Virus record (IMG/VR): IMGVR_UViG_3300010293_000017
Span: 1 to 37,002 of that record
Length of the DNA stretch: 37,002 nt
Origin: a virus
Strand: one strand, 5' to 3'
Below are positions 1-8,415 of the stretch, in pieces (positions within the stretch are counted from its first letter, which is position 1; each line of letters opens with the position of its first letter). Made by a program: the position numbers and the translations under genes. Below the pieces are notes generated by a model, which made no database searches, had not been told where the DNA came from, and saw nothing but the letters and a program-made list of their open reading frames with translations.

Positions 1-186
1 GTAGATATGAGTTTTTGGTATATGAAAAGCAATAAAGAAAAGATATTAAATGTACTGATTAACATTGCTCATGCAATAATCTTTATGTTTCCAGTTATAG
101 CAATTAGCAGTTTAAGATTTTTGTATACGATAGCTTTCTGTATAGCAGTTATCATTATTATTTTTGAATCATTCTCAGTAAAATAG
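1..186 (+). CDS. Membrane protein, 5' end cut by window edge
   Basis: The reading frame is open from base 1 to a TAG at 184-186 (61 codons visible). The visible part has two hydrophobic stretches, about residues 16-36 and 40-57, and a basic segment before the first, so it is probably a small two-helix membrane protein. An ATG at base 7 could be the start, but the upstream ribosome binding site would lie outside the window, so the true start is unknown. The stop codon overlaps the Shine-Dalgarno of the next gene, which places it in the same early operon. I do not recognise the family. Confidence 0.6.
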   Translation, partial: VDMSFWYMKSNKEKILNVLINIAHAIIFMFPVIAISSLRFLYTIAFCIAVIIIIFESFSVK

Positions 187-194
187 GAGACAAA

Positions 195-938
195 ATGAGA
201 TTCTTAACGGAACGTACAATACTGTCAATGATTGGCAGTATATCAACTAAAAATCAGTACATAGAAACTCTTGAGAAAGTTCTAAAGCTTAATCAAGATA
301 AAACAGTGTATAGTTATATTGATGTCATAAACATAGTTGAAGATTATGGTATTGGTTGCAAGGGATCATGTAGAACATGTATCTGTTCAAACTTTGTTTG
401 TGATTTATGTGTTCATTTACTATTCAATACATGTTCACTGAGTTATCCATGCATAGAAAACAAAACATACGATGCAGTTTTTGATTCAAGACTTGTAAAA
501 TCTGCATGCGAAGATACAATACGTGCAATATACAACAGAATATGCTATCTTGATAATTTACATAAAACATTCTTAGAGCATTGCTTGAATAATTATGGTG
601 AGTTTAGACCAATAATCATTATTAATAATTCGATATATCAGATAGTTGACTCTACCCATGTAATAAATCTTGGATATCTGAAGATATCTGGGAGACATCA
701 TGCAATGCATATTAGAGAGTTTAGTGATGCAGATTATGTTGAGTTGTTGCCATTTATGTCAGATCATAAAAACTATGTAAGATCTGTAGTTGTTGATGAC
801 AATATACTTAATGTGTATAATGGAAAAGATGTTGTGAAGACAGTTAGATTGTGCAATATGGAGTATGTAAACAATCTTTATCAAGATATATTAAAATCAA
901 TGCAATATGAAACACTACTGGAGGCAAAAAATGATTGA
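195..938 (+). CDS. Cys-rich early protein of unknown function
   Basis: This 247-residue protein starts at an ATG preceded by taggagacaaa. Residues 55-86 hold eight cysteines (55, 59, 62, 64, 69, 72, 80, 86), enough for two zinc sites or an iron-sulfur cluster; the rest is mixed alpha/beta without a motif I recognise. It overlaps the next gene by 8 bp. I infer a metal-stabilised domain from the cysteine spacing; the role is unknown. Confidence 0.75.
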   Translation: MRFLTERTILSMIGSISTKNQYIETLEKVLKLNQDKTVYSYIDVINIVEDYGIGCKGSCRTCICSNFVCDLCVHLLFNTCSLSYPCIENKTYDAVFDSRLVKSACEDTIRAIYNRICYLDNLHKTFLEHCLNNYGEFRPIIIINNSIYQIVDSTHVINLGYLKISGRHHAMHIREFSDADYVELLPFMSDHKNYVRSVVVDDNILNVYNGKDVVKTVRLCNMEYVNNLYQDILKSMQYETLLEAKND

Positions 939-1563
939 TGTGTTAACTATTGATAAAAGAGATATTGATAAAGCAGAATCAATAATGAGTGAACTGAAAA
1001 AAGAGTTTACTGTTGATTTTGATTTTGTTCATACATCTATTGATGATAAAATGATTGTTTTTGGTATGAGTAATTCATCTGAGATAGATTACTATTCTTG
1101 GGTTCTCCATAGGGGATTGTTTCATTCATCTTCAAACATGAGAATATTGGTAGACAGTTTTGATGGAGCTCAGAAATTCAAATCTGCACACGATAAGTGT
1201 ATAAATAAGTATGGATACATTCTTGCAGATCCAGAACTATCAAAACATATAACAAATGATATAAAAATTGATGAAACAAAATTTCAGTTGCCACAGTATG
1301 TTGTTGATAAAAGTAAATATGGCATGACTAAACTGTTAGCAAATTTTTACAATAAAGAATATGTTATAGGATATACTGTTTCTCACTGGCATGTATCAAG
1401 ATTAAAGAATGGATCATATCTTAATACAGAGTTTTTTTTCCATCCTGTTGATATTAAGAATGGTGACATTCATTGTGTTAATAAATGTACATCATTCATA
1501 TCTGTAATGACTTATGTTGATAACCTAAAAAATAGTATTGAGAAAAACAACAAGGAGAAATAA
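931..1563 (+). CDS. Hypothetical early protein
   Basis: I place the start at the ATG at 931, because GGAGG at 920-924 sits six bases before it; a longer frame from 907 has no such signal. The 210-residue product is soluble, mixed charge, with no transmembrane segment or recognised motif. It ends at 1563, sharing one base with the next ATG (TAATG), so the two genes are translationally coupled. Confidence 0.75.
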   Translation: MIDVLTIDKRDIDKAESIMSELKKEFTVDFDFVHTSIDDKMIVFGMSNSSEIDYYSWVLHRGLFHSSSNMRILVDSFDGAQKFKSAHDKCINKYGYILADPELSKHITNDIKIDETKFQLPQYVVDKSKYGMTKLLANFYNKEYVIGYTVSHWHVSRLKNGSYLNTEFFFHPVDIKNGDIHCVNKCTSFISVMTYVDNLKNSIEKNNKEK

Positions 1564-1883
1564 TGGAAAAGATTACAGCGTATTACTGCAAACATTGCAA
1601 AAAACTATTCCGTAGAAACAAACATTTCTGTTTCAAAGATGTTGCAAATAAGGCGTGTGCAACTTGTGATCACTATAATGGAACAGATACAATAGATGTA
1701 TCTAATGGTTTGTTTAGTGTGAAAAATACTGTTAGTTTGTGTAATTACAATTATGAAGATCATATTATAGCTGAACATAATTATTCTGGAAAGTTCAATG
1801 TTCCGTTTAAGAAAATAAATGGCTTCAGAGGTTATATGTGTGATTGGTGGAAAAAGAGAAAGGATATTAAAGATGAGAAATAA
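1563..1883 (+). CDS. Probable zinc-ribbon protein
   Basis: This 106-residue protein has an N-terminal CKHC pair (residues 9-12) followed by further Cys and His residues and a CATCDHY segment near residue 32, a spacing that fits a zinc ribbon. The C-terminus is basic (WWKKRKD). A good ribosome binding site (aaggagaaat) precedes the ATG, which overlaps the previous stop by one base. It is one of several small metal-binding proteins in this operon; nucleic-acid binding is plausible but not shown. Confidence 0.7.
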   Translation: MEKITAYYCKHCKKLFRRNKHFCFKDVANKACATCDHYNGTDTIDVSNGLFSVKNTVSLCNYNYEDHIIAEHNYSGKFNVPFKKINGFRGYMCDWWKKRKDIKDEK

Positions 1884-2061
1884 GAGATGTCTATTCTACA
1901 GAGTTGTTTGGAGAAACGGATCAGTTGCATACTATGACAACAATAGATTTAAATCCATAAAGAAATGCACAATTCTAAATAAAAGCATATCTTGTTATTC
2001 AAAACATGTTTTAGCTTATACATTGTACAATGATGTAAAAATACCAGTGAGGCAAAAATGA
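1873..2061 (+). CDS. Small hypothetical protein (62 aa)
   Basis: The ATG at 1873 has an AAAGG-type ribosome binding site about nine bases upstream and overlaps the preceding gene by 11 bp. A longer in-frame start at 1819 lies deep in the preceding gene and has no ribosome binding site. The product is basic and aromatic-rich. It ends in the ATGA junction with the next gene. No family is recognised. Confidence 0.55.
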   Translation: MRNKRCLFYRVVWRNGSVAYYDNNRFKSIKKCTILNKSISCYSKHVLAYTLYNDVKIPVRQK

Positions 2062-2753
2062 AAAAAGAACCAAAAATGCAATTTAGCTGTGCAGATCTTG
2101 TAAAGCAATCTGCAACTCAAATACTGTATAATCATGAAAATGATGTACAAAAGAAAATAACCGATGGTATTTCTTTTGGAGAAAGTTATCAGAAAAAAAT
2201 ATCATCAATGATTCCTGATACATATTCTGAAATGGTAGGAGTTTACGTAAAAGATATGTTTGAAAAAAAACTATCTATGTTCTTTGCAAATGACATAGTT
2301 GGAAACGGATTTATTTTAGAAGTTAAATCTACAATGCCAGATATTCAAATTCCAGAATGGTATTTTCATCAATCAATACTACAATCTGCATTGTATCACG
2401 CACTAATTAAAACAAACATTAAAGATCTTGGAATATGTCCATTAGTTAGTGCATCATATACAAATGAAAATAATTCAGTTATGCTTAAAGAATCTCCACT
2501 TTATTTTCTGTTGTTTAACAAAGAGATCTATAGTATATTTTTTACAAACGAACATGTGATTGCAGAGTTTGTAAAGTTTTACAGAACTAAAGCATTGTAT
2601 GTATCTGAAGGATGGGAATCTGCTAAACATTGGAACATTAACTACAATAGAAAAGAATGGGAAATTTTCAAAGATTATATTGTTGTTGATAAAGTTCCAG
2701 ACGATCAGTATTCAATTTTTGGAACTACAAAAAGGGATCTATTTTGTGAATAA
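2058..2753 (+). CDS. Putative PD-(D/E)XK-type nuclease
   Basis: This 231-residue protein has the arrangement of a RecB-like nuclease core: an Asp in NDIVGNG (D79), then ILEVKST giving E88-x-K90, then a helix with Q109-SAL-Y113 matching the QxxxY signature that follows the catalytic site in RecB/Cas4-like enzymes. The PD pair itself is weak, so the call rests on E-x-K plus the Q...Y helix. A GAGG ribosome binding site precedes the ATG. The operon has a second, clearer member of this superfamily at 3848-4783. A catalytically weak or specialised nuclease is possible. Confidence 0.5.
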   Translation: MKKEPKMQFSCADLVKQSATQILYNHENDVQKKITDGISFGESYQKKISSMIPDTYSEMVGVYVKDMFEKKLSMFFANDIVGNGFILEVKSTMPDIQIPEWYFHQSILQSALYHALIKTNIKDLGICPLVSASYTNENNSVMLKESPLYFLLFNKEIYSIFFTNEHVIAEFVKFYRTKALYVSEGWESAKHWNINYNRKEWEIFKDYIVVDKVPDDQYSIFGTTKRDLFCE

Positions 2754-2979
2754 TGTAAGAATGTTGCGTGTTAAACAATATAGATGCAATACATGTGGAT
2801 CAATACTGGAACATATTTTTAGAAATCACAAATCTATGTTTAGACACAAATCAGGTCAAAAATGTCAATACTCTGACTGTATATTGTTTTACATAAACTT
2901 TAGAAGGAATCGTGCAATATCTGGAGTTTTTCCAGTATTTTACAAAAGAAAACTTCAAAGAAGGAGAACCAATGGATAA
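2746..2979 (+). CDS. Small zinc-finger-like protein, probable GTG start
   Basis: I choose the GTG at 2746 because AAGGGA lies eight bases upstream; the ATG at 2761 has no ribosome binding site. The 77-residue product contains CNTC, then two His residues in an HKSMFRHK stretch, then CQYSDC, a Cys/His pattern that suits one or two zinc sites. It is strongly basic at the C-terminus (RKLQRRRTNG), consistent with nucleic-acid binding. It overlaps both neighbours by 8 bp. Confidence 0.55.
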   Translation: MNNVRMLRVKQYRCNTCGSILEHIFRNHKSMFRHKSGQKCQYSDCILFYINFRRNRAISGVFPVFYKRKLQRRRTNG

Positions 2980-3232
2980 TAACAATGAAAAAAGAAAACT
3001 GAAACAATGTCCATTCTGTGGAGTTACAAATAATGGTCAGAATATGATTGTGGAGATATATGATGAAGAGTTGTATAAATACACATATTGCTTTAACTGT
3101 AAATCATCATCATATAACTGGAATGTCAGACATATCGAAACACTGCTTAATGCAGAGATTGAACAACTCAAAAAGGATAATCAATTATTGGTAAAACAAA
3201 TTAACAAAATTAAAAAAGGAGATTTATTATGA
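2972..3232 (+). CDS. Lar-like zinc ribbon with C-terminal coiled coil
   Basis: The ATG at 2972 follows aaggagaacca. The 86-residue product begins with KQCPFCG, and a second pair CFNC appears about 35 residues later, the layout of Lar-type phage zinc ribbons. Unlike typical Lar proteins, it ends in a heptad-rich segment (EIEQLKKDNQLLVKQINKI) that should form a coiled coil, suggesting dimerisation. Lar proteins relieve type I restriction in lambdoid systems; that function is not established for this broad zinc-ribbon family. Confidence 0.6.
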   Translation: MDNNNEKRKLKQCPFCGVTNNGQNMIVEIYDEELYKYTYCFNCKSSSYNWNVRHIETLLNAEIEQLKKDNQLLVKQINKIKKGDLL

Positions 3233-3609
3233 AAATAGGCAAAAGTGTTAAAAACTTGATTTTAGTTACACTAATGTCATGTCTTTTACTATCATCTGCT
3301 ATTGGATATAATTTGTTTGCAATTATTATGTTCTACATGTTGTATGCCTATCATATTTGTACATATACAGAGATAAAATCTGTTGCATGGAAAAGCATAG
3401 ACGTAATGAAAGAAGATACATTTTATATGATTAGGTACAGAAAAACATCTAAATGTAGATATACATATCGTATTGGACATCTGAGTACGCATTACTCTAA
3501 TATGATTTGTATTTTAGAAGACTCTCTTGAAACATCATATAACATAAGAATAGATCTGTTTGAAATACAAGTATGCAGATTGCATGATCTTTCTTACATT
3601 ATCTCATAA
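3229..3609 (+). CDS. Small membrane protein, unknown
   Basis: The ATG overlaps the previous TGA (ATGA) and follows aaaggagatttatt. Residues about 9-46 are hydrophobic and can form two membrane helices; the remaining 80 residues are soluble, basic and aromatic. No motif is recognised. Its place between zinc-ribbon genes does not indicate a role. Confidence 0.65.
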   Translation: MKIGKSVKNLILVTLMSCLLLSSAIGYNLFAIIMFYMLYAYHICTYTEIKSVAWKSIDVMKEDTFYMIRYRKTSKCRYTYRIGHLSTHYSNMICILEDSLETSYNIRIDLFEIQVCRLHDLSYIIS

Positions 3610-3653
3610 CAATATAAAGAAATTATTACAAATATGGAGAGAGGAGTAAAACA

Positions 3654-3851
3654 ATGAAAAGTCAAGACAAATGTCCAATCTGTGGCGAGGTAATTACTGC
3701 TGAGGTTGAAGATTCTGGTTTTGAAAGATATGATATGGATCAACTACATGAGGCTATATGTTATGCAGTAGGCTATCATATAATTACTACACACATAGAC
3801 AAAAACGACAATATCTGTATGGATATAATAAAAGAAAAGGAGATGACATGA
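3654..3851 (+). CDS. Small zinc finger, paralogue of the gene at 36126-36356
   Basis: This 65-residue protein starts with KCPICGEV and ends its conserved part with AVGYHIITTH, so two Cys and two His can bind one zinc ion. The same layout (CPYC ... ALGYHILNNH) occurs in the small gene next to the terminase at 36126-36356, and the last 17 residues of the shared block have eight identities. gagaggagtaaaaca precedes the ATG, and the TGA overlaps the next ATG by four bases. Confidence 0.7.
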   Translation: MKSQDKCPICGEVITAEVEDSGFERYDMDQLHEAICYAVGYHIITTHIDKNDNICMDIIKEKEMT

Positions 3852-4783
3852 AAATCATCAACTCAAGCAACATTCCAGAGCCTGTTTTCAGAGCTTTGTG
3901 TGCAAACTGGTACAGTGGAGAAAAAGAGGAAAGAGATTTCAGTATAACTGAGATACTTAATCCAACAAGGCTTAACATCTTGAAAAAGAGATACTACGAT
4001 CAGATTGAAGTTGATGCAATGTCTAGATTTTGGGCTATGCTCGGATCTAGTATGCACAACATTCTTGAAGTCGGTATCAAAAAGTATGAAGATTTTATGA
4101 GATCAGAAGGTAAATTCGAGAAAGATCTTGGATTAAAGTTTGTTGCAGAGAAAAGATTTGCAAGCATATTCAATAATGATATTCTTGTATCTGGAGGATG
4201 TGATATCTATGATCCAAACACTCAAACTATCTATGATTACAAGTATCAAACAGTATTCAATTGGGTAAACATATCTGATAAAATTGAAGATCTGACATTT
4301 CAGTTAAATGGATACAGAATCCTTTTCCAGAGAAACGGATATAGGGTAAAAAATATGTCTGTTATATTCATTTTCAGAGACTTCAGACCATACGAAATAA
4401 ACAGATACAAGGACTATCCAACTGAAAAGATCAAAGAATTAAGTATCAGAGATATGCCAGATGAAGAGTTCTTTGAAATACTTGAGAAAAAGTATCATGA
4501 GAAAATCATGTACGAATCTTTACCAGATAGTGAATTGCCATTATGTACAAAGAAAGAAATGTGGCAAGGAGATGATCAGTACAAGGTTTATTCTTCATCT
4601 GGAAAATGTGTAAAAATATATGACAATCTTGATGATGCAAATAATCATGCAGATAAGGATGGATATTATGTAAAGAAATTTATTCAAGAACCTAAGAGAT
4701 GTGGTCAATACTGTGATGCATCATCAGTTTGTGATCAATGGAAAAAAATAAAGGAAGAACTTGATGAGCAAGATCGGATATGA
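3848..4783 (+). CDS. Cas4/RecB-like PD-(D/E)XK nuclease with C-terminal Cys cluster
   Basis: The ATG at 3848 follows AAGGAG and gives a 311-residue protein. GSSMH (H70) matches the His of motif I, SGGCDIYD supplies the acidic residue (D119), TIYDYKYQT the D130-x-K132 pair, and FQLNGY (Q152, Y156) the QxxxY helix. C233 and the C-terminal C285, C289 and C295 resemble the four cysteines that hold an iron-sulfur cluster in Cas4/AddB-type nucleases. It is probably a recombination or DNA-processing exonuclease acting with the helicase and resolvase downstream. There are no cas genes, so it is not part of a CRISPR system here. Confidence 0.8.
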   Translation: MKIINSSNIPEPVFRALCANWYSGEKEERDFSITEILNPTRLNILKKRYYDQIEVDAMSRFWAMLGSSMHNILEVGIKKYEDFMRSEGKFEKDLGLKFVAEKRFASIFNNDILVSGGCDIYDPNTQTIYDYKYQTVFNWVNISDKIEDLTFQLNGYRILFQRNGYRVKNMSVIFIFRDFRPYEINRYKDYPTEKIKELSIRDMPDEEFFEILEKKYHEKIMYESLPDSELPLCTKKEMWQGDDQYKVYSSSGKCVKIYDNLDDANNHADKDGYYVKKFIQEPKRCGQYCDASSVCDQWKKIKEELDEQDRI

Positions 4784-5123
4784 CTATATCAAGATATCGA
4801 AAGTGCTATCATCTAGAAATTATGATGGAGAGTGGGACTTTATGTTCCATTCTCCAAACAGTATGATTAACGCATATTTCGCATCAAGCAAAGAAATATC
4901 CAAAAGAGAAGCTTGTGAAATAGTTATCAAACACATGAAAATAACTGTCGCAATTATGATATATCTAAAAGAAAATACATACGCTAAAGCAATAGACATA
5001 TCAGAGCTAGAAAGATTATCGGATAAAATTCAAAATACTATGTTTGAATATGCAGTATCTTTAGTTATGCAACATATAACAATAAATGAAAAAGGAATAG
5101 TGTCACATGAAAACAACTGTTAG
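4764..5123 (+). CDS. Hypothetical early protein
   Basis: The ATG at 4764 lies eight bases after AAGGA and overlaps the nuclease gene by 20 bp; a TTG one codon upstream is a less likely start. The 119-residue product is mostly helical, with no recognised motif, and ends with a 17-bp overlap into the next gene. Its tight coupling to the nuclease suggests a shared expression level only. Confidence 0.6.
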   Translation: MSKIGYDYIKISKVLSSRNYDGEWDFMFHSPNSMINAYFASSKEISKREACEIVIKHMKITVAIMIYLKENTYAKAIDISELERLSDKIQNTMFEYAVSLVMQHITINEKGIVSHENNC

Positions 5124-5415
5124 AATACAACACACAAACTATGTTAAAGTTCCATTGATTAGTCTTGGAACTATATTAAGTATAAACATGGAATCACAAG
5201 ATCAATGCGGTACAATCACAATAAAGAAGTTTACTGGTGAGATAATTGGAATAAAGACAATTCAGCCAGATAATAACATTATTTATGTAATATCTATTGG
5301 TTCAAGCAGATCAAGGCTTAACACAATTTCGATAAACGAAGATGGTCTTATCATTGAATCTGATGAAACCGATGAACAACAAACAGAAAACGAAAATGAA
5401 TTAGGTACATTTTAG
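5107..5415 (+). CDS. Hypothetical beta-rich protein with acidic tail
   Basis: Of 102 residues, the first 80 or so alternate hydrophobic and polar residues like a small beta barrel (VKVPLISLGTILSI, TITIKKFTGEIIGI), and the last 20 are acidic (DETDEQQTENENE). Such an acidic tail recalls single-strand-DNA-binding or partner-recruiting proteins, but no OB-fold signature is secure. The ribosome binding site AGGA is ten bases upstream. Confidence 0.6.
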   Translation: MKTTVRIQHTNYVKVPLISLGTILSINMESQDQCGTITIKKFTGEIIGIKTIQPDNNIIYVISIGSSRSRLNTISINEDGLIIESDETDEQQTENENELGTF

Positions 5416-5424
5416 GGAGACACC

Positions 5425-5763
5425 ATGAAAAAAGATAAAATATCACTAGACACATTGAAAAAATTTCCAGCAGAAATAGTTGGATCATTTGGAACAGTAG
5501 CAATAATTGAAAAAGGTCAAGCTGTATCGAAACAGATCTTTATTCAAAGTCAAGAAAGAGCGTTTTACATTGAAACATACACCAGGTCTCGTTTTTTCAG
5601 AGGAACTGTAGTAGATGTAAGAAGGGTATATGTTAAACCATCTCATGTTTTCAAAGAATCTTTTGATCAATTAACTATGGAAAAATTCAGAAATAGAAAA
5701 ACATCATCTGATAAATTGTTCATTGCATTAAATGTAAGAAGGAAAATTAGAAGTGGAAAATGA
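5425..5763 (+). CDS. Hypothetical basic protein
   Basis: This 112-residue, strongly basic protein follows a clear tagggagacacc ribosome binding site. It shows a beta-rich N-terminal half and a basic C-terminus (NVRRKIRSGK) that could contact nucleic acid. It overlaps the helicase-loader candidate by 11 bp, so it belongs to the replication cluster by position; the function is not recognised. Confidence 0.6.
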   Translation: MKKDKISLDTLKKFPAEIVGSFGTVAIIEKGQAVSKQIFIQSQERAFYIETYTRSRFFRGTVVDVRRVYVKPSHVFKESFDQLTMEKFRNRKTSSDKLFIALNVRRKIRSGK

Positions 5764-6307
5764 TTCTTGCGTAATAGTAAACGATGGTCAGTGTGTAAGA
5801 ATAAATGATGTTGTTCTAAGGATAGTATCAATAAATACAAATCCAAAGAATGGATATGTGGTTATTCTTGCTAAACCAGAAAATAAGAAGTACAGTTCTG
5901 AAGTATTAAGAGATGTAATCACTGAAACAAGATACGATAGCATAAAAAATCAAGTTTTCACTGATAAAATCGAAAAAGCCATACTAAGCTTTATTGACAC
6001 AAGAAAAAAACAATTTCCAAACTTTACAGTTGTCAAGAATGCAAAAGTAGAAGATGGCATTACACAAATCAGTAAGTTATTGAAAAAGGGATTTGATGAA
6101 GATGTGATAATTGCATGTATCAGAATTGCAGAAGATCATGATTTCTGGAAAAGAAATCTCATGACGTTATCACAGCTAAACAAAAAGTGTAAAGATGATT
6201 TAACAAAGTTTGAACATCTTCTTATGATATATGAAGATGAAAAACCAAATTCAAATACTGGTAAGAGACGAAATAACAATCCTGGATTTCAGTACGAGGA
6301 CTTATGA
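5753..6307 (+). CDS. Putative replication initiator / helicase loader, GTG start
   Basis: I choose GTG at 5753 because AGAAGGA lies nine bases upstream and no in-frame ATG is nearby. The 184-residue protein has a beta-rich N-terminal part and a helical C-terminal part (about 108-160) with the pattern EDHDFWKRNLMTLSQL...KFEHLL, like the C-terminal domain of phage replisome organisers of the DnaD/O type. Its stop overlaps the ATG of the DnaB helicase. The role, loading DnaB at the phage origin, is inferred from that pattern and the gene order. Confidence 0.6.
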   Translation: MENDSCVIVNDGQCVRINDVVLRIVSINTNPKNGYVVILAKPENKKYSSEVLRDVITETRYDSIKNQVFTDKIEKAILSFIDTRKKQFPNFTVVKNAKVEDGITQISKLLKKGFDEDVIIACIRIAEDHDFWKRNLMTLSQLNKKCKDDLTKFEHLLMIYEDEKPNSNTGKRRNNNPGFQYEDL

Positions 6308-7611
6308 AACATAACAGGACTTCGGAAGAGAAGATACTGTCAATAATGATAAATAACTCAGATAAAGCATCTGCAGGAATAGCAATACTGAATCAAAAAT
6401 GTTTTACAACAATAGACAACAGAAATATATTTTCTGCCATATACAAAGTTGAAAACAATAATGATCAGGTAGATGTGATAAGTGTTGTTCATGCATTAAA
6501 ATCTATGTCTTTGTATGACAATCACATAAAAGCAAAAATTGAAAACTTGTCTGACTTAGACATAAACGCATCATTATTCTCATCGCTTGCAAAAGAAATC
6601 ATTGACGTTTGGAAAGTAAACGAAACAACAAAGATGATAGACAAAATAAATGATGCTATTCAGGGTGAAACATCTTATGCAAACATAAGATCTATAATGA
6701 ATCAGTATTCGCATCTTGATATGACTTCATCTGAAGATATGCCTGAAAACATACTGTCTATTATTGAGAAAAGTATCAAGCAACATGAAGATATTATCAG
6801 TGGAAAGTTAGATAATGTTGAAGGTTTAAAGTTTGGATTTAAGAAACTGGACAGTGTAATATCTCTTAGACCTGGCAATACATATTGTATAGCTGCAAGA
6901 CCAGCAATGGGCAAAACAAGTTTTGCATTAAACATAATTGATAACCTGATAAAAAAGGGATTAAGGATTTATTTCATATCAACTGAAATGCAAAAAGAAG
7001 AGATAATGGAGAAATTCATTACTATGAAACAAGGAATAAGTAATGAAGATTTCAGAAAGTTATCACCTGAAAGAAAGCTGGCAAGATATAAAGAGATTTA
7101 TGCATACATAGCGTCTCACAAATCTGAGCTTATTATTGATTGCAGTGTATATCAACTTCATGATTCTGTTTACAGAGCAAGATCATTACACAAAGAAAAA
7201 GAGCTTGGTATAATGGTTGTTGACTACATACAACAGATGGAAATTGAAAACAACACTAACAGAGTTCAAGTTGTATCTGAAATATCAAGAAAGTATAAAC
7301 AGCTTTCAATGGAGCTAAAAATACCTTCTATATTTCTATCACAATTAAGTAGAAAATGTGAAGATAGATCTAACAAAAGACCAATTCTTTCTGACCTTAG
7401 AGAGAGTGGTGCATTGGAACAAGATGCATCAGCAGTTATCTTTTTGTATAGACCTGCTTACTATGGGGAAACAGAAGATCAAAATGGAAACGATATCTCT
7501 GATTTAACAGAGATTATTATAGCAAAAAACAGATATGGCAATATTGGAATAATTAAAGCCAAATTTGACACTGAAACAACTACTTTTAGCGAGGTAAGAA
7601 AAAATGGATAA
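6304..7611 (+). CDS. dnaB: Replicative DNA helicase, DnaB family
   Basis: The 435-residue protein has the full DnaB layout: an N-terminal helical domain (EEKILSIMI... to about residue 100), a linker, then a RecA-like ATPase with Walker A ARPAMGKTS (about 198-206), Walker B IMVVDYIQQM, the sensor SQLSR, and the DLRESGALEQDASAVIFLYR segment typical of DnaB. It should form a hexamer that unwinds the replication fork 5' to 3'. It is slightly shorter than bacterial DnaB (about 450-470), as expected for phage versions. It sits immediately after the loader candidate. Confidence 0.95.
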   Translation: MKHNRTSEEKILSIMINNSDKASAGIAILNQKCFTTIDNRNIFSAIYKVENNNDQVDVISVVHALKSMSLYDNHIKAKIENLSDLDINASLFSSLAKEIIDVWKVNETTKMIDKINDAIQGETSYANIRSIMNQYSHLDMTSSEDMPENILSIIEKSIKQHEDIISGKLDNVEGLKFGFKKLDSVISLRPGNTYCIAARPAMGKTSFALNIIDNLIKKGLRIYFISTEMQKEEIMEKFITMKQGISNEDFRKLSPERKLARYKEIYAYIASHKSELIIDCSVYQLHDSVYRARSLHKEKELGIMVVDYIQQMEIENNTNRVQVVSEISRKYKQLSMELKIPSIFLSQLSRKCEDRSNKRPILSDLRESGALEQDASAVIFLYRPAYYGETEDQNGNDISDLTEIIIAKNRYGNIGIIKAKFDTETTTFSEVRKNG

Positions 7612-7912
7612 TAGTATATACTATCTCCCATACAGTAATAACATAGAGAAGCACAATGCAGTCGATAAACTAACAGAAATGTCAACACAAATTGTTGAAA
7701 AATGTGAAAGTTTTGTCGAAACAGTTGTAATTAACGATAAACATTATCTTGGTAAATCAAGAATACTTCTTATTGTATTCAAAGAAAGATATGGATATGC
7801 TGATTACATGAAAAAGAATCCAGAAGATAGGGCAAGAGTTTTGCATCATGGATATAAGCTGATAAACAATACTGGAGAAAAATCAAATGGTAATCGGCGT
7901 AGATCCAGGTAG
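7604..7912 (+). CDS. Hypothetical early protein between helicase and resolvase
   Basis: This 102-residue protein overlaps dnaB by 8 bp and the resolvase by 26 bp. gaggtaagaaaaa precedes the ATG. It is mixed alpha/beta, with a basic C-terminus (GNRRRSR) that is encoded in the overlap. No family is recognised. Confidence 0.6.
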   Translation: MDNSIYYLPYSNNIEKHNAVDKLTEMSTQIVEKCESFVETVVINDKHYLGKSRILLIVFKERYGYADYMKKNPEDRARVLHHGYKLINNTGEKSNGNRRRSR

Positions 7913-8405
7913 TTATGGCGGTATTTGTGTAATAGACGATAATAACAAGATTGTCTATGCAAACAAACTGAGTAATGATCATGACGATATTATTGAAAAA
8001 ATAAAAGTTGTATCTAGTATGTCAAAAACACTTTTCCTTGAATCTCCAATAAGTGTAAACACAAATAAAACAATATGCAATAAATTGTTTTTTCTGAATG
8101 GTTTTATTACTGGAGTGTCGGTAAGTTTTGGAATAGATGTAACTCATTGTCATCCATCTCATTGGAAAAAATACATGAAATTATCGGCAAACAAAGATCT
8201 TAGTATTAAAAAAGCCATAGAAATTTTTGGTAATTTCAAAGAGATGGCATATTCAATTGGATCAACAAAAGATGGTATTGCTGAAGCTGCGTTAATAGCT
8301 TATTATGGTAAAAACATAAACACTTTTTATCCAGATTCAAATAAGCTAATAAAACCAAAAAAACAAGGCAAAGCAAGGAACTATCAAACAACTATACAAT
8401 TTTGA
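7887..8405 (+). CDS. ruvC: RuvC-like Holliday junction resolvase
   Basis: The 172-residue protein opens with IGVDPGSYGG (D6), the first beta strand of the RNase H-like fold, and continues with LFLESP (E52) and KDGIAEAALIA (D129, E133), giving the acidic residues expected of phage RuvC enzymes. The HPSHWKK stretch before the last motif is also typical. It should cut four-way junctions during recombination-dependent replication or before packaging. The ATG at 7887 follows tggagaaaaatcaa. Confidence 0.85.
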   Translation: MVIGVDPGSYGGICVIDDNNKIVYANKLSNDHDDIIEKIKVVSSMSKTLFLESPISVNTNKTICNKLFFLNGFITGVSVSFGIDVTHCHPSHWKKYMKLSANKDLSIKKAIEIFGNFKEMAYSIGSTKDGIAEAALIAYYGKNINTFYPDSNKLIKPKKQGKARNYQTTIQF

Positions 8406-8415
8406 GGTTAATAAT

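Noticed and set aside
3848-4783. Cas4 as a sign of a CRISPR system
   Set aside because: No repeats, spacers or other cas genes are visible; phages often carry Cas4/RecB-like nucleases.
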